DNA of 64,000 nt from Variovorax sp. CF079 (lineage in GTDB: Bacteria > Pseudomonadota > Gammaproteobacteria > Burkholderiales > Burkholderiaceae_C): the NCBI RefSeq assembly GCF_900101545.1, contig NZ_FMZU01000001.1:372001-436000 (forward strand). Reading direction: 5' to 3'. The position numbers were made by a program, and so were the translations under genes. Below, in pieces: positions 28,045 through 40,702 of this stretch. The notes beneath the pieces were generated by a model that made no database searches, was not told the origin of the DNA, and worked only from the letters and a program-made list of their open reading frames with translations. The stretch's first letter is position 1. Each line of letters opens with the position of its first letter.

Positions 28045-28054
28045 TACAATTCTA
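28045..28054. promoter_or_regulatory. Overlapping divergent -10 elements
   Basis: TACAATTCTA reads TACAAT rightward (toward the carbonic anhydrase gene) and TAGAAT leftward (toward the DUF455 gene, seven bases before its ATG). One symmetric element can serve both strands. Confidence 0.6.
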
Positions 28055-28080
28055 GTTTTCCCCCCTTCAGGAGCACGGCG

Positions 28081-28605
28081 ATGGCCCTCTACGAAATCGA
28101 CGGCGTCGCGCCGCAGCTTGGACCGGGCGCCTATGTCGCAGACAGCGCACAGGTCATCGGCCGCGTCGTCATGGGCGAGAATGCGAGCATCTGGTTCGGC
28201 GTGGTGGCGCGTGGCGACAGCGACACCCTGACCATCGGCCGCAACAGCAACATCCAGGACCTTTCGATGCTGCATGCCGATGCCGGCGTGCCGCTGACCA
28301 TCGGCGAGAACGTGACGGTGGGCCATCAGGTCGTGCTCCACGGCTGCACCGTGGGCGACAACTCGCTGATCGGTATCGGGGCAGTGGTCTTGAATAACGC
28401 CAGGATCGGCCGCAACTCGATCGTTGGCGCCGGCAGCGTCGTGACCGAAGGCAAGGAGTTTCCCGACAACTCGCTGATCATCGGCTCGCCGGCCAAGGTG
28501 GTGCGCACGCTCGACGATGCCGCCGCCGCCCGTCTTCGGCAGAATGCCGACCACTATGTGAAAAACGCCCGTCGCTTCGCGAAGGGCCTGAAGAAGATCG
28601 GCTGA
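28081..28605 (+). CDS. Gamma-class carbonic anhydrase-like protein
   Basis: A 174-residue left-handed beta-helix protein with hexapeptide repeats through most of its length (IGRVVMGENASIWFG, IGENVTVGHQVVLHGC, IGIGAVV). Zinc-ligand-like His residues are in MLHAD, VGHQVV and LHGC. Members of this YrdA/PaaY family are carbonic anhydrases or CoA-thioesterase-linked trimers. CAGGAG lies ten bases before the ATG. It is separated from hslO by 23 bases and probably co-transcribed. Confidence 0.87.
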   Translation: MALYEIDGVAPQLGPGAYVADSAQVIGRVVMGENASIWFGVVARGDSDTLTIGRNSNIQDLSMLHADAGVPLTIGENVTVGHQVVLHGCTVGDNSLIGIGAVVLNNARIGRNSIVGAGSVVTEGKEFPDNSLIIGSPAKVVRTLDDAAAARLRQNADHYVKNARRFAKGLKKIG

Positions 28606-28628
28606 AGAAGCCGCTCGGAGAGATTGCC

Positions 28629-29627
28629 TTGAGCGAGTTGCACAAGTTCCTGTTCGACGGCATGCCGGTGCGCGGCATGATCGTTCGCCTGACGGAAGCC
28701 TGGCAGGAAATCCTGGCGCGGCGCGCCTCCAACACGAGTACCGGCGCCTATCCGACCCCGGTGGCCGAACTGCTCGGCGAGATGACGGCGGCGGCCACGC
28801 TGATGCAGGCCAACATCAAGTTCAACGGTGCGCTGATCCTGCAGATCTTTGGCGACGGCCCGGTCAAGGTCGCTGTCGCCGAGGTCAAACCCGACCTGAG
28901 CCTGCGCGCCACCGCCAAGGTGGTGGGCGAGCTCGCGTCCGATGCGCATCTGCCCGAGATGGTCAATGTCAGCAACAAGGGCCGTTGCGCGATCACGCTC
29001 GACCCCAAGGACAAGCTGCCGGGCCAGCAGCCCTATCAGGGCGTGGTGCCGCTTCACGGCGACAGCGGCGAGAAGCTCGGCCGCCTGAGCGAGGTTCTGC
29101 AGCACTACATGCTGCAAAGCGAACAGCTCGACACCACGCTGGTGCTCGCGGCCGACGACAAGGTGGCGGCCGGCCTCCTGATCCAGCGCCTGCCGGTGAA
29201 GGGCGAGGCCAACCTCGAAGGTACGGCCGCCGGCGATCGCAACCAAGCCAACGAGGACCAGATCGGCCACAACGAGGACTACAACCGCATCTCGATCCTC
29301 GCCTCCACCTTGACGCGCGACGAGCTGCTCACGCTCGACGTCGAGACCATCCTGCGCCGCCTCTTCTGGGAAGAGAAGCTGCTGCGCTTCGAGCCGCAGA
29401 GCGGCATGTTGGGGCCGCATTTCGCATGCACCTGCGGCCGCGAGCGCGTGGCCCAGATGATCCGCGGGCTGGGTGTGGAGGAGGCCGAGGGCATCCTCGT
29501 CGAGCGCGGCGATATCGAGGTCGGCTGCGACTTCTGCGGCAAGCAGTACCGCTTCGATGCGGTCGATGTCGCGCAGCTGTTCACCGCGCCGGGCGACCAG
29601 CTGCCGGCGAGCCCGGTGATGCAGTAG
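28629..29627 (+). CDS. hslO: Redox-regulated chaperone Hsp33
   Basis: Hsp33 is a cytoplasmic holdase switched on by oxidation and heat. The C-terminal zinc site is intact: CTCGRERV (CxC) and CDFCGKQYRF (CxxC). The start is TTG with CGGAGAG eight bases upstream, giving 332 residues; the first ATG further in would remove the N-terminal strand. The last 47 bases overlap the convergent gene at 29581. Confidence 0.9.
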   Translation: MSELHKFLFDGMPVRGMIVRLTEAWQEILARRASNTSTGAYPTPVAELLGEMTAAATLMQANIKFNGALILQIFGDGPVKVAVAEVKPDLSLRATAKVVGELASDAHLPEMVNVSNKGRCAITLDPKDKLPGQQPYQGVVPLHGDSGEKLGRLSEVLQHYMLQSEQLDTTLVLAADDKVAAGLLIQRLPVKGEANLEGTAAGDRNQANEDQIGHNEDYNRISILASTLTRDELLTLDVETILRRLFWEEKLLRFEPQSGMLGPHFACTCGRERVAQMIRGLGVEEAEGILVERGDIEVGCDFCGKQYRFDAVDVAQLFTAPGDQLPASPVMQ

Positions 29628-30576
29628 ATCGCTCGAAGCCGCTGAAGCGGATGTCCGGCGCGCTCGTGTTGTGGCGCGAAGGGAGGCTGCGGCCGAAGCG
29701 CACTTCCGCCGCCTGCAGCGTGGACACTTCCGGCAGCGGCTTGGTCTCGGTGGCGGCTTGCGGTGTGGTTCGCCACGACACCTCGCTCATGTCGGCGTTG
29801 TCGGGCGCGACGTACATCGAGCGCAGGACCGCGAATCGGGGACCGTGCCGGCGCCCCGGCTTCATGGCGACGCCGAGCGCGGTGCGCGACGCGCTGATCT
29901 CCTGGACATCAACAGTCGCTGAGCCACCGTTCGCGAACTTCAGCTTGAACCGGAGCGGCTGCGTGTCGATGGCAATGTCGGTGATGTTCGCGACCGGACG
30001 CCCGGCCTGCTCGACCGGCCCCATCACGAAGGACGAACCGTAGACACCGTCGCCGAAGCGCGGTGCCGGCAGCGGCTTGATGCGCCAGTAGCCGTCGGCG
30101 GGGTACATCACCAGCGCTTCGAGCGGCTTGGCGCCGGTCTTCGCGAAGACCTGGATCATGTGGAACCCGCCTGCGGTCTTGCGTCCGTCGACGCGCACCG
30201 GCACGCGGTGCGGCCGCCAGAAGCTGGGCAGCGTCATGCCGACGACCATCCAGCGCGGCCCGTCGTGCAGCACTTCGCGGCGCTCCTTGAAGGTGTGGCG
30301 CGGGTCCGTGGGATGCGTGCTGCCATCGAAGTTGCAGCCCGAAAAATCCGGCGCAGTGATGTCTTTGTCGATGGATGCCAGGTACACGGGTGGCAGCGCC
30401 TCGACGCGGAATATGCGGATGTTCTTTCCGCTCAGGTTCAGCGAAACGTTGTCTTCTTCGGCGCAGGCGGTCGCGTGGGTCTCGTTGTCGATCGTCGCCT
30501 GGATTGGCGCGGCCGAAACTGCCGCGGAAGACAGCAGGGCCCACAGCAGGGCGGCCGCACGGAGTCTGAGATGCAT
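29581..30576 (-). CDS. Secreted protein of unknown function
   Basis: A 331-residue protein with Sec signal (MHLRLRAAALLWALLSSAAVSA). The mature part has beta-strand-like stretches, a Cys pair near the N-terminus (ACAEED...GCNFDG) and a Pro/Ser-rich tail. I do not recognise a family; I cannot assign a function. It overlaps the end of hslO by 47 bases on the other strand, so one of the two 3' ends is read as antisense. It lies 13 bases downstream of the degenerate P-loop gene. Confidence 0.65.
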   Translation of the reverse strand: MHLRLRAAALLWALLSSAAVSAAPIQATIDNETHATACAEEDNVSLNLSGKNIRIFRVEALPPVYLASIDKDITAPDFSGCNFDGSTHPTDPRHTFKERREVLHDGPRWMVVGMTLPSFWRPHRVPVRVDGRKTAGGFHMIQVFAKTGAKPLEALVMYPADGYWRIKPLPAPRFGDGVYGSSFVMGPVEQAGRPVANITDIAIDTQPLRFKLKFANGGSATVDVQEISASRTALGVAMKPGRRHGPRFAVLRSMYVAPDNADMSEVSWRTTPQAATETKPLPEVSTLQAAEVRFGRSLPSRHNTSAPDIRFSGFERSTASPGSPAAGRPAR

Positions 30577-30589
30577 TCGTTCGGTTCCT

Positions 30590-31054
30590 TTACGAGCGCT
30601 TCGCAACGAGATCGCTGAACAGCCGGTGTTCGCACGCGGGGTCGGAGCACTTGTCGCAGGCCCAGGACCATGCAGCTGCCGCTCCCCGCGCGGCACTTCG
30701 GCGGGCGTCGGGATCTGCGGCGGCGTTGATCGCATTCCATGCGTTGGCCAGTTGCTCCGCGCCTTCGCCGTGCACCACCGCAAAGCTCAGGTTCGCGTCC
30801 ATCAGCGCCTTGCGCAGCATCTCGTCGATCGGCGTCGGCGAGGCCGGGGCGATGAGCAGGATGAGGGCATGGCCGCGATACGCCTCGAGCGCGGTTGCAT
30901 CGAACGCGTGTTCGGGCAAGGGGTCGGCCACGAGCGTGGCGGCGATGCCGCGCTGCGCAAGCCGTTGCGCGAGCGCCTCGGCGAGCTGGGTATTGCCGCC
31001 GTCATCAGCGCCCAGCAGCGCGATCACGCAGCCGGCCGGCAGCGCAGGCGTCAT
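30590..31054 (-). CDS. Small nucleotide-kinase-like protein with degenerate P-loop
   Basis: A 154-residue cytoplasmic protein. Its N-terminus ([18 protein letters not shown]) looks like a Walker A motif but has Asn where Lys should be, followed by an alpha/beta pattern like small kinases. The C-terminus is Cys-rich (CDKCSDPACEHRLF), a possible zinc knuckle. It lies five bases downstream of ftsB, the last gene of the pyrG operon. I would call it a pseudo-kinase-like protein of unknown role. Confidence 0.6.
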   Translation of the reverse strand: MTPALPAGCVIALLGADDGGNTQLAEALAQRLAQRGIAATLVADPLPEHAFDATALEAYRGHALILLIAPASPTPIDEMLRKALMDANLSFAVVHGEGAEQLANAWNAINAAADPDARRSAARGAAAAWSWACDKCSDPACEHRLFSDLVAKRS

Positions 31055-31059
31055 GGCAT

Positions 31060-31335
31060 TCAGCGCGTGATCTGCACGAACACTTCGTTGGGCTTGACCA
31101 TGCCGAGCTCCTGCCGCGCGCGCTCCTCGACCATCTCGAGCCCTTCCTTCAAGTCGTTGACCTCGGAGTTGAGCCGGTCGTTGGTCACGGCCGCTCGCGC
31201 ATTGGACTCCTTCTGCTCGGCCAGCTTGTCCTTGAGCTGGACCACGTCGCGCACGCTCCCGCGCCCGGTCCAGAGCTGCCACTGGAGGATCAGCAGCAAC
31301 AGGACCAGGATGATCGGGACGATGCGTGAACGCAT
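31060..31335 (-). CDS. ftsB: Cell division protein FtsB
   Basis: A 91-residue bitopic divisome protein. A single transmembrane helix (IVPIILVLLLLILQWQLW) is followed by a coiled coil (about residues 28-72) and the conserved ending NEVFVQI. FtsB joins FtsL and FtsQ to activate septal peptidoglycan synthesis. The position after eno is the standard betaproteobacterial arrangement. The gap to eno is 18 bases. Confidence 0.88.
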   Translation of the reverse strand: MRSRIVPIILVLLLLILQWQLWTGRGSVRDVVQLKDKLAEQKESNARAAVTNDRLNSEVNDLKEGLEMVEERARQELGMVKPNEVFVQITR

Positions 31336-31353
31336 GGCGTCTCGGTCGCAGGG

Positions 31354-32649
<1,296 letters not shown>

Positions 32650-32662
32650 TCAAAAATTCGAA

Positions 32663-32946
32663 TCACAGACCTTCGACAACGATCATTCGCATGACCGCCG
32701 CACCTTGGCGAGACGCGCGAGCTTCTCCGTATTCAGGCGACTCGCTGAACTTCTTCGCGGCCTCGACGCTCGGGAACTTGAGCACGACGAGGCGTTGCGG
32801 ATTCCAATCGCCCTCGAGCACTTCGACCTTGCCGCCGCGCACGCAGACTTCTGCGCCGTAGACCTGCATGGCTTTGGAGGACAGCTTCTTGTACTCCTCA
32901 TATTGCGTCGGATTCGTGACCTCGACATTCGCAATGATGTATGCGC

Positions 32947-32950
<4 letters not shown>
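32663..32950 (-). CDS. DUF1330 protein
   Basis: A 95-residue dimeric alpha/beta-barrel-type protein ([20 protein letters not shown]...[22 protein letters not shown]). The family is small, cytoplasmic and of unknown function. It is inserted between kdsA and eno, with its ATG overlapping the kdsA stop by four bases, so it is translationally coupled. Confidence 0.85.
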
Positions 32951-35518
<2,568 letters not shown>

Positions 35519-35559
35519 GGTGGGGCCTCTTGCCCTGGCCGCCGTAGGGCCGCCACAGA

Positions 35560-35565
35560 TACACT
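35560..35565 (+). promoter_or_regulatory. -10 element of coaBC
   Basis: TACACT lies seven bases before the coaBC ATG, so transcription would start at or next to the start codon and give a leaderless message. Confidence 0.45.
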
Positions 35566-35572
35566 GCCGGCC

Positions 35573-36793
35573 ATGCAAGACCTCGCAGGAAAACACATCG
35601 TTCTGGGCCTGACCGGTGGCATCGCCTGCTACAAGTCGGCCGAACTTTGCAGGCTGCTCGTCAAGGCCGGCGCCACCGTGCAGGTGGTGATGACCGAGGC
35701 TGCCACGCAGTTCATCACCCCGGTGACCATGCAGGCGCTGTCCGGCCGGCCGGTCTACACCTCGCAGTGGGACGGGCGCGAGGCCAACAACATGCCGCAC
35801 ATCAACCTGAGCCGCGAGGCCGATGCGATCGTGCTGGCGCCTGCGAGTGCCGATTTCATTGCCCGCCTGGTGCAGGGGCGTTCCGACGAACTGCTGAGCC
35901 TGCTCTGCCTCGCGCGTCCGGCCGAGCGCGTGCCGCTCCTGATCGCGCCGGCCATGAATCGCGAGATGTGGGTTCATCCGGCCACGCAGCGCAACTTGCG
36001 CCAGGTCGACGCCGACGGCGCTCGGGTGCTGGGTGTCGGCAACGGCTGGCAGGCCTGCGGCGAGACCGGCGACGGCCGCATGCTCGAGGCCGAGCAACTT
36101 CTCGAGGAGATCGTGGCGCAGTTCCAGCCCAAGGTGCTGGCCGGCCGGCGCGTGGTCGTCACGGCCGGCCCGACCTTCGAGGCGCTCGATCCGATCCGCG
36201 GCATCACCAACCACTCGTCGGGCAAGATGGGCTTTGCCATCGCGCGCGCGGCGCGCGAGGCGGGCGCCGAAGTCACCCTGGTGGCCGGCCCGGTGCACCT
36301 GCCCACGCCGCGCGGCGTCGGCCGCGTCGACGTGATCTCGGCCAAGGAGATGCTCGACGCGACCCTGCGTGCCACGCAGGATGCGGCGGTCTTCGTCGCA
36401 ACGGCCGCGGTGGCCGATTGGCGGCCGGCATCCCACAGCAAGCACAAGATCAAGAAAGACGGCAGCGGCCAGCCGCCGGCGCTCCATTTCGTCGAGAACG
36501 ACGACATCCTGCTCACCGTCGCGCAAGGCGAGCGCGCCAAGGCCGGCCGGCTGTTCTGCGTGGGTTTCGCGGCCGAAAGCGAAAACCTGGCCGAGCACGC
36601 GAAGGCCAAGCGCGAACGCAAGGGTATTCCGCTCCTGGTCGGCAATATCGGCCCGCTGACCTTCGGGCAGGACCACAACAGCCTGCTGCTGGTCGACGCC
36701 AAGGGCGTGCGCGAGTTGCCGCGTGCGCCCAAGCTCGCGCTGGCGCGCGACCTGGTGGCCGAAATCGCGGCACGCCTGCCGGCAAGGAGCTAG
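35573..36793 (+). CDS. coaBC: Bifunctional phosphopantothenoylcysteine synthetase/decarboxylase
   Basis: CoaBC carries out two steps of coenzyme A synthesis. The 406-residue protein has the N-terminal flavin-dependent decarboxylase ([14 protein letters not shown]; the PXMNXXMW-type region PAMNREMW) and the C-terminal CTP-dependent ligase ([30 protein letters not shown]). The start is placed at the ATG seven bases after TACACT; longer frames are probably not translated. The next gene follows the stop at two bases. Confidence 0.94.
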   Translation: MQDLAGKHIVLGLTGGIACYKSAELCRLLVKAGATVQVVMTEAATQFITPVTMQALSGRPVYTSQWDGREANNMPHINLSREADAIVLAPASADFIARLVQGRSDELLSLLCLARPAERVPLLIAPAMNREMWVHPATQRNLRQVDADGARVLGVGNGWQACGETGDGRMLEAEQLLEEIVAQFQPKVLAGRRVVVTAGPTFEALDPIRGITNHSSGKMGFAIARAAREAGAEVTLVAGPVHLPTPRGVGRVDVISAKEMLDATLRATQDAAVFVATAAVADWRPASHSKHKIKKDGSGQPPALHFVENDDILLTVAQGERAKAGRLFCVGFAAESENLAEHAKAKRERKGIPLLVGNIGPLTFGQDHNSLLLVDAKGVRELPRAPKLALARDLVAEIAARLPARS

Positions 36794-36795
36794 CG

Positions 36796-37263
36796 ATGAA
36801 TCCCCAATGGAACACGCCGCCTGATGGCGACTTCGCGAGCTACGTGGAGCGGCTGACCGCGCAGGCGGCATTGCCCAGAAGCGAGAACCAGAACGGCGAG
36901 CACGGTCTGGACGTCGGCATGACGCCGTCCTCCGAGCCGCACAACGCGATCGCGGATGCGGCCTCTGCCGCGCGGCGCAGCGCCCAGTCGAATGGCGAGG
37001 TGCGCCCGGCGGCGGGCAGCGGCGACGTGGTGCGCAAGATGATCAAGGTGCTGGGCATCGTCTGGGTCCTGATCCTGCTCGTGCTGTTGTCGCTCGACGT
37101 GCCCTTGGGCGTGGTCGCGGTGGTGTTTGCGATTGGCCTCTGGCTGGCGCACAAGCTGCGGCGCCTGGCGCTCCCTCCCGGCATGGAGAACTGGAAGCAA
37201 TGGGTCGAGGCAGCGGCCAGGAAACAGCAAGAACATCAGCAGCAAAAAAGGCGTGGCAAGTAA
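36796..37263 (+). CDS. Small membrane protein of unknown function
   Basis: A 155-residue protein with a charged, disordered N-terminal half, two transmembrane helices (IVWVLILLVLLSL and VVAVVFAIGLWLA) and a Gln/Lys-rich basic tail. I do not recognise it. It is sandwiched between coaBC and dut with two-base and zero-base gaps (TAAGTG), so all three are one transcript. Confidence 0.65.
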   Translation: MNPQWNTPPDGDFASYVERLTAQAALPRSENQNGEHGLDVGMTPSSEPHNAIADAASAARRSAQSNGEVRPAAGSGDVVRKMIKVLGIVWVLILLVLLSLDVPLGVVAVVFAIGLWLAHKLRRLALPPGMENWKQWVEAAARKQQEHQQQKRRGK

Positions 37264-37710
37264 GTGAAAGTCGACCTTCGAATCCTCGATCCCCGCATGC
37301 AGGACCAGTTGCCTGCCTATGCAACCTCCGGCAGCGCCGGGCTGGACCTGCGCGCCTGCCTCGACGCGCCCATCACGCTGGAACCGAACGCCTGGCAACT
37401 GGTGGGCACCGGCATTGCGGTCCACCTGGCCGATCCCGGCTACGCCGCGCTGATCCTGCCGCGCTCGGGCCTGGGCCACAAGCATGGCATCGTGCTCGGC
37501 AATCTCGTCGGGCTGATCGACAGCGACTACCAAGGCGAGCTGAAGGTCAGCGCCTGGAACCGCAGCGACACCGCCTTCGTGCTGCAGCCGATGGAACGGC
37601 TGGCCCAACTGGTGATCGTGCCGGTGGTGCAGGCGCAGTTCCGGGTGGTGTCGGAATTCCCGCCCAGCGAGCGCGGCGAAGGCGGCTACGGCTCGACCGG
37701 CAAGCATTGA
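37264..37710 (+). CDS. dut: dUTP diphosphatase
   Basis: Dut hydrolyses dUTP to dUMP, keeping uracil out of DNA. The 148-residue trimer-type protein shows the five motifs: [31 protein letters not shown] and the C-terminal glycine-rich [10 protein letters not shown]. The start is GTG immediately after the TAA of the upstream gene. Next to coaBC, as in many betaproteobacteria. Confidence 0.95.
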   Translation: MKVDLRILDPRMQDQLPAYATSGSAGLDLRACLDAPITLEPNAWQLVGTGIAVHLADPGYAALILPRSGLGHKHGIVLGNLVGLIDSDYQGELKVSAWNRSDTAFVLQPMERLAQLVIVPVVQAQFRVVSEFPPSERGEGGYGSTGKH

Positions 37711-37877
37711 GGCGAGAGGCTGTAGGCTCGCTCCCACAGGTAAAGAATGGAACCGGGGATGCGGTTTTGGCATCGAAGGTTTCAACATGTGTGCACGGTC
37801 ATCGCGCAAGAGCGCGATGCGTTAGGACACATGCGGAGCGCGCATCGCGCCAGACCTGTTTCGAGGAGCACTACACC

Positions 37878-38369
37878 ATGAAGATTTCAATCCGCCTTGT
37901 TTCCGTCACTGCATCCGTTCTTGCGCTCGCAACCCTGACCGCCTGCGTGGCGCCGGCGCCGGTCTATCAGACCTCGCGCTATCCGTACCAGCCGGTTCAG
38001 CCGGTGGCCCAGTCGCCCTATGTGGAATATGGCCATGTGGCCAATATCGAGGTGCTGCGCAGCCAGACCGCAGGCACCGGCACCACCGGCGGCGGTGCGG
38101 TGGCCGGCGGCGTCCTCGGCGGCGTGGTCGGCAATCAGTTCGGTCATGGCAGCGGCCGCGCGGCGGCGACTGCGCTGGGCGTGGTCGGCGGTGCGCTGCT
38201 GGGCAACAGCATCGAAGCCAACCGCAACGCGCCGCGCGTCTACGAAAGCTACCGCGTCTCGATCCAGACCGACAACGGTGCCTACCGTTCCTTCGATGTG
38301 CCGAGCCCGGGCGACCTGCGCGTCGGCGACCGCGTGCGCATCGACGGCGGCCAGATCTCGCGCTTCTGA
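37878..38369 (+). CDS. Glycine-zipper outer-membrane lipoprotein
   Basis: A 163-residue lipoprotein with lipobox LTAC, a Pro/Tyr-rich linker, then a glycine-zipper domain (GGGAVAGGVLGGVVGNQFG and following GG repeats; about residues 75-115) and a beta-strand-like C-terminus with VRIDGGQ. SlyB/17-kDa-antigen-like proteins of this kind insert in the outer membrane and help keep envelope integrity. AGGAG lies nine bases before the ATG. The 167-base region upstream has no other gene. Confidence 0.85.
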   Translation: MKISIRLVSVTASVLALATLTACVAPAPVYQTSRYPYQPVQPVAQSPYVEYGHVANIEVLRSQTAGTGTTGGGAVAGGVLGGVVGNQFGHGSGRAAATALGVVGGALLGNSIEANRNAPRVYESYRVSIQTDNGAYRSFDVPSPGDLRVGDRVRIDGGQISRF

Positions 38370-38387
38370 GCGCGCAGTGCACAAAAG

Positions 38388-38413
38388 AAAAAGCCGGGCA
38401 TGCCCGGCTTTTT
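38388..38413. terminator. Bidirectional terminator
   Basis: A perfect palindrome with A5 before and T5 after the GCCGGGCA/TGCCCGGC stem. It serves the glycine-zipper gene rightward and slyD leftward. Confidence 0.9.
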
Positions 38414-38434
38414 TTGTCCTTGTGTCCCTTGTTG

Positions 38435-38959
38435 TTAGTGCAGCAGGTCGTTGCCCGGCGCCATCGGCGGCACCTTGAAGAAACCTGTGCCCGCCGTGCC
38501 CCGGCCGATTTCTTCTTCGGTGGCTTCGCGCACCGACTTCACCGTGATGTCGAGCCGGATCGCGATACCTGCGAGCGGATGGTTGCCGTCGAGCACCAGG
38601 TGCTCGGGGTAGATCTCGCTCACGGTGTAGATCGCGTTCTTGGGCATGTCATGATTCACGCCCGCGGGCAAGGCGGCGCCGTCGAAGGTCATGCCTTCTT
38701 CCGTGCCTTCAGGAAAGAGGGCGCGCGGCTCGAGGAAGAGCAGCTGGTCGTTGAAGTCGCCGAAGGCCTGTTCAGGTTCGAGCTGGAGCAGCACCCGAGC
38801 GCCGGGCCCGTGGCCGAGCAGGGCGGCCTCGATCGCATCGAAAAGATCGTCGCCACCGACCAGGAATTCGACCGGATCGTCGAGCACGTCGAGCACCTCG
38901 CCCAGGGTGTCTTTCAGCGTCCAGGTCAGGCCGACCACGCATTGTTCAGAGATTTCCAT
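38435..38959 (-). CDS. slyD: FKBP-type peptidyl-prolyl isomerase, SlyD-like
   Basis: A 174-residue cytoplasmic prolyl isomerase/chaperone. It has the FKBP core at both ends and the inserted IF chaperone flap (about residues 70-125), with DPVEFLVGGDDLFDAIEAALLG and LVLDGNHPLAG as in SlyD. No histidine-rich metal tail is present. The ATG is six bases after an AGAAT element and only 14 bases from the divergent roxA start. Confidence 0.87.
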   Translation of the reverse strand: MEISEQCVVGLTWTLKDTLGEVLDVLDDPVEFLVGGDDLFDAIEAALLGHGPGARVLLQLEPEQAFGDFNDQLLFLEPRALFPEGTEEGMTFDGAALPAGVNHDMPKNAIYTVSEIYPEHLVLDGNHPLAGIAIRLDITVKSVREATEEEIGRGTAGTGFFKVPPMAPGNDLLH

Positions 38960-38961
38960 TG

Positions 38962-38971
38962 CAGAATTCTC
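38962..38971. promoter_or_regulatory. Overlapping divergent -10 elements
   Basis: CAGAATTCTC reads CAGAAT rightward and GAGAAT leftward, each exactly six bases before an ATG (roxA at 38974, slyD at 38959). A leaderless, symmetric divergent promoter. Confidence 0.55.
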
Positions 38972-38973
38972 CC

Positions 38974-40113
38974 ATGGAGATTCATCGATCGTTGCCTTTG
39001 CTCGGCGGCCTCAGCGCTTCGCAATTCATGCGCCGTCACTGGCAGAAGAAACCGCTGCTCGTGCGCCAGGCCGTGCCCGCCATGGAGCCACCGATCGAGC
39101 GCCAGGCGCTGTTCGCGCTGGCCGAACGCGAGGAGGTCGAGACGCGGCTCATTCGCCACGGCAAGGCCGGCTGGACCCTGCGGCATGGCCCCTTGCCGCG
39201 CAGGGCGCTGCCATCGCTGAAGCAGCCTGACTGGACACTGCTGGTGCAGGGCGTCGATCTGCATCACCAGGGCGTTCATGCATTGTTGCAGCAGTTCCGT
39301 TTCGTTCCCGACGCGCGGCTCGATGACCTGATGATCAGCTATGCGAGCGACGGTGGCGGCGTCGGCGCGCATTTCGACAGCTACGACGTGTTCTTGCTGC
39401 AGGCCCAGGGACAGCGCCGCTGGTCCATCGGCAAGCAGCGCGATCTGCGCCTGCAGCCCGAGGTGCCGCTCAAGATCCTGGCGCAGTTCGAGCCCGAGCA
39501 GAGCTTCGTGCTCGAAGCCGGCGACATGCTCTATCTGCCGCCGCGCTACGCGCACGAGGGTGTCGCGGTCGGCGGCGACTGCATGACCTATTCGATCGGA
39601 CTGCGCGCGCCGGCCGCCGCCCCGCTCGGCGTCGACCTGCTCGCGCGCATCGCGGAGGCGCAGGCCGAGGCGCTGGAGGATGCGCCGACGAAGACGGCGC
39701 TTCATTACCGCGATCCCACGCAGCCTGCGGTGGAGGCGCCGGCGGCGATACCGCCCGCCCTGCAAGCCTTTGCGCGCGATGCGGTGTTGGCCGCCTTGCG
39801 CAACCCCGACGCGATCGATCGTGCGCTGGGCGAATCGATGACCGAGCCCAAGCCCACAGTCTGGTTCGACCAGGGCGAGTTGCCGTCGGCGCTCGCCGGC
39901 GTTGCGCTCGACCGCCGCACGCGTATGCTCTACGACGCGCGGCATCTCTACATCAACGGCGAAAGCTTTCGCGCCTCGGGCCGCGATGCGAAGTTGATGC
40001 GCCTTTTGGCCGATCAGCGCGCGCTCGGTCCGCGCGATCTCCGAGGCGCGAGCGAAGGTGCGCTGGCGCTCCTGGGCGACTGGTGCGAAGCGGGGTGGCT
40101 GCATGCCGAATGA
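38974..40113 (+). CDS. Ribosomal oxygenase-like cupin (RoxA/YcfD type)
   Basis: A 379-residue JmjC-type Fe(II)/2-oxoglutarate oxygenase. The metal triad is visible: His133 and Asp135 in GAHFDSYDVF and His194 in RYAHEGV, spaced as in E. coli YcfD, which hydroxylates an arginine of ribosomal protein uL16. A C-terminal winged-helix-like region completes the family. The 3' end overlaps the next gene by 11 bases. It diverges from slyD. Confidence 0.87.
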   Translation: MEIHRSLPLLGGLSASQFMRRHWQKKPLLVRQAVPAMEPPIERQALFALAEREEVETRLIRHGKAGWTLRHGPLPRRALPSLKQPDWTLLVQGVDLHHQGVHALLQQFRFVPDARLDDLMISYASDGGGVGAHFDSYDVFLLQAQGQRRWSIGKQRDLRLQPEVPLKILAQFEPEQSFVLEAGDMLYLPPRYAHEGVAVGGDCMTYSIGLRAPAAAPLGVDLLARIAEAQAEALEDAPTKTALHYRDPTQPAVEAPAAIPPALQAFARDAVLAALRNPDAIDRALGESMTEPKPTVWFDQGELPSALAGVALDRRTRMLYDARHLYINGESFRASGRDAKLMRLLADQRALGPRDLRGASEGALALLGDWCEAGWLHAE

Positions 40114-40609
40114 AGAAGTCGACACCACGTCCTTGCCCGAGGGGCCCTTCGATGGCCGTCATGCCTTTCAGGCCCATCTGCATGCGGCGCTCGCTGCTGC
40201 TGTGCAACAGAACTGGCGCGAGATCGTCCTCTCCGACCCCGGCTTCGGCGATTGGCCGCTGGGCGAGCGCGCCATCGCCGATGCGCTGCAGGCCTGGTCG
40301 GCCAACGGGCGCAGCTTCGTGCTGCTGGCGCAGCGCTTCGACGTGTTCGAGCGCGAGCATGCACGCTTCGTGCACTGGCGCCGCATGTGGAGCCACATTG
40401 TCGACTGCCGGGCCTGCGAGGGGCCGGGCCTGCCGCAGGTGCCGAGCGGCATCTGGACGCCGTCCTGGTGTCTGAACCGCATCGATGTCGAGCGCAGCCG
40501 CGGTGTCTGCGGCCGCGAGCCCGCGGGCCGGCGCGCCTTGCGCGAAAGAATCGACGAGTGCCTGCGGCATGCGCGACCGGCCTTTCCGGCTTCCACGCTG
40601 GGCTTGTAA
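40103..40609 (+). CDS. Conserved hypothetical protein beside roxA
   Basis: A 168-residue soluble protein. It has a conserved-looking middle (REIVLSDPGFGDWPLGERAIADAL...WRRMWSHIVDCRACEG) and a few Cys residues. I do not recognise the family; genes like this commonly follow roxA in Comamonadaceae and may act on the same substrate. Start overlaps roxA by 11 bases, so it is translationally coupled. Confidence 0.7.
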   Translation: MPNEEVDTTSLPEGPFDGRHAFQAHLHAALAAAVQQNWREIVLSDPGFGDWPLGERAIADALQAWSANGRSFVLLAQRFDVFEREHARFVHWRRMWSHIVDCRACEGPGLPQVPSGIWTPSWCLNRIDVERSRGVCGREPAGRRALRERIDECLRHARPAFPASTLGL

Positions 40610-40702
40610 GCCAATGCCGCGAATCGCGGCGCCAGACATCTTCCTGCGAAGGTGCAGGTCTAGAATTTTTCTTTCGAGACCTTCATCCAAAGGAGTCATG
40701 TA

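Noticed and set aside
37711..37877. Small gene or RNA in the dut to glycine-zipper gap
   Set aside because: No frame with a ribosome site and no stable hairpin that I can see; only promoter-like DNA and an AGGAG before the next gene.
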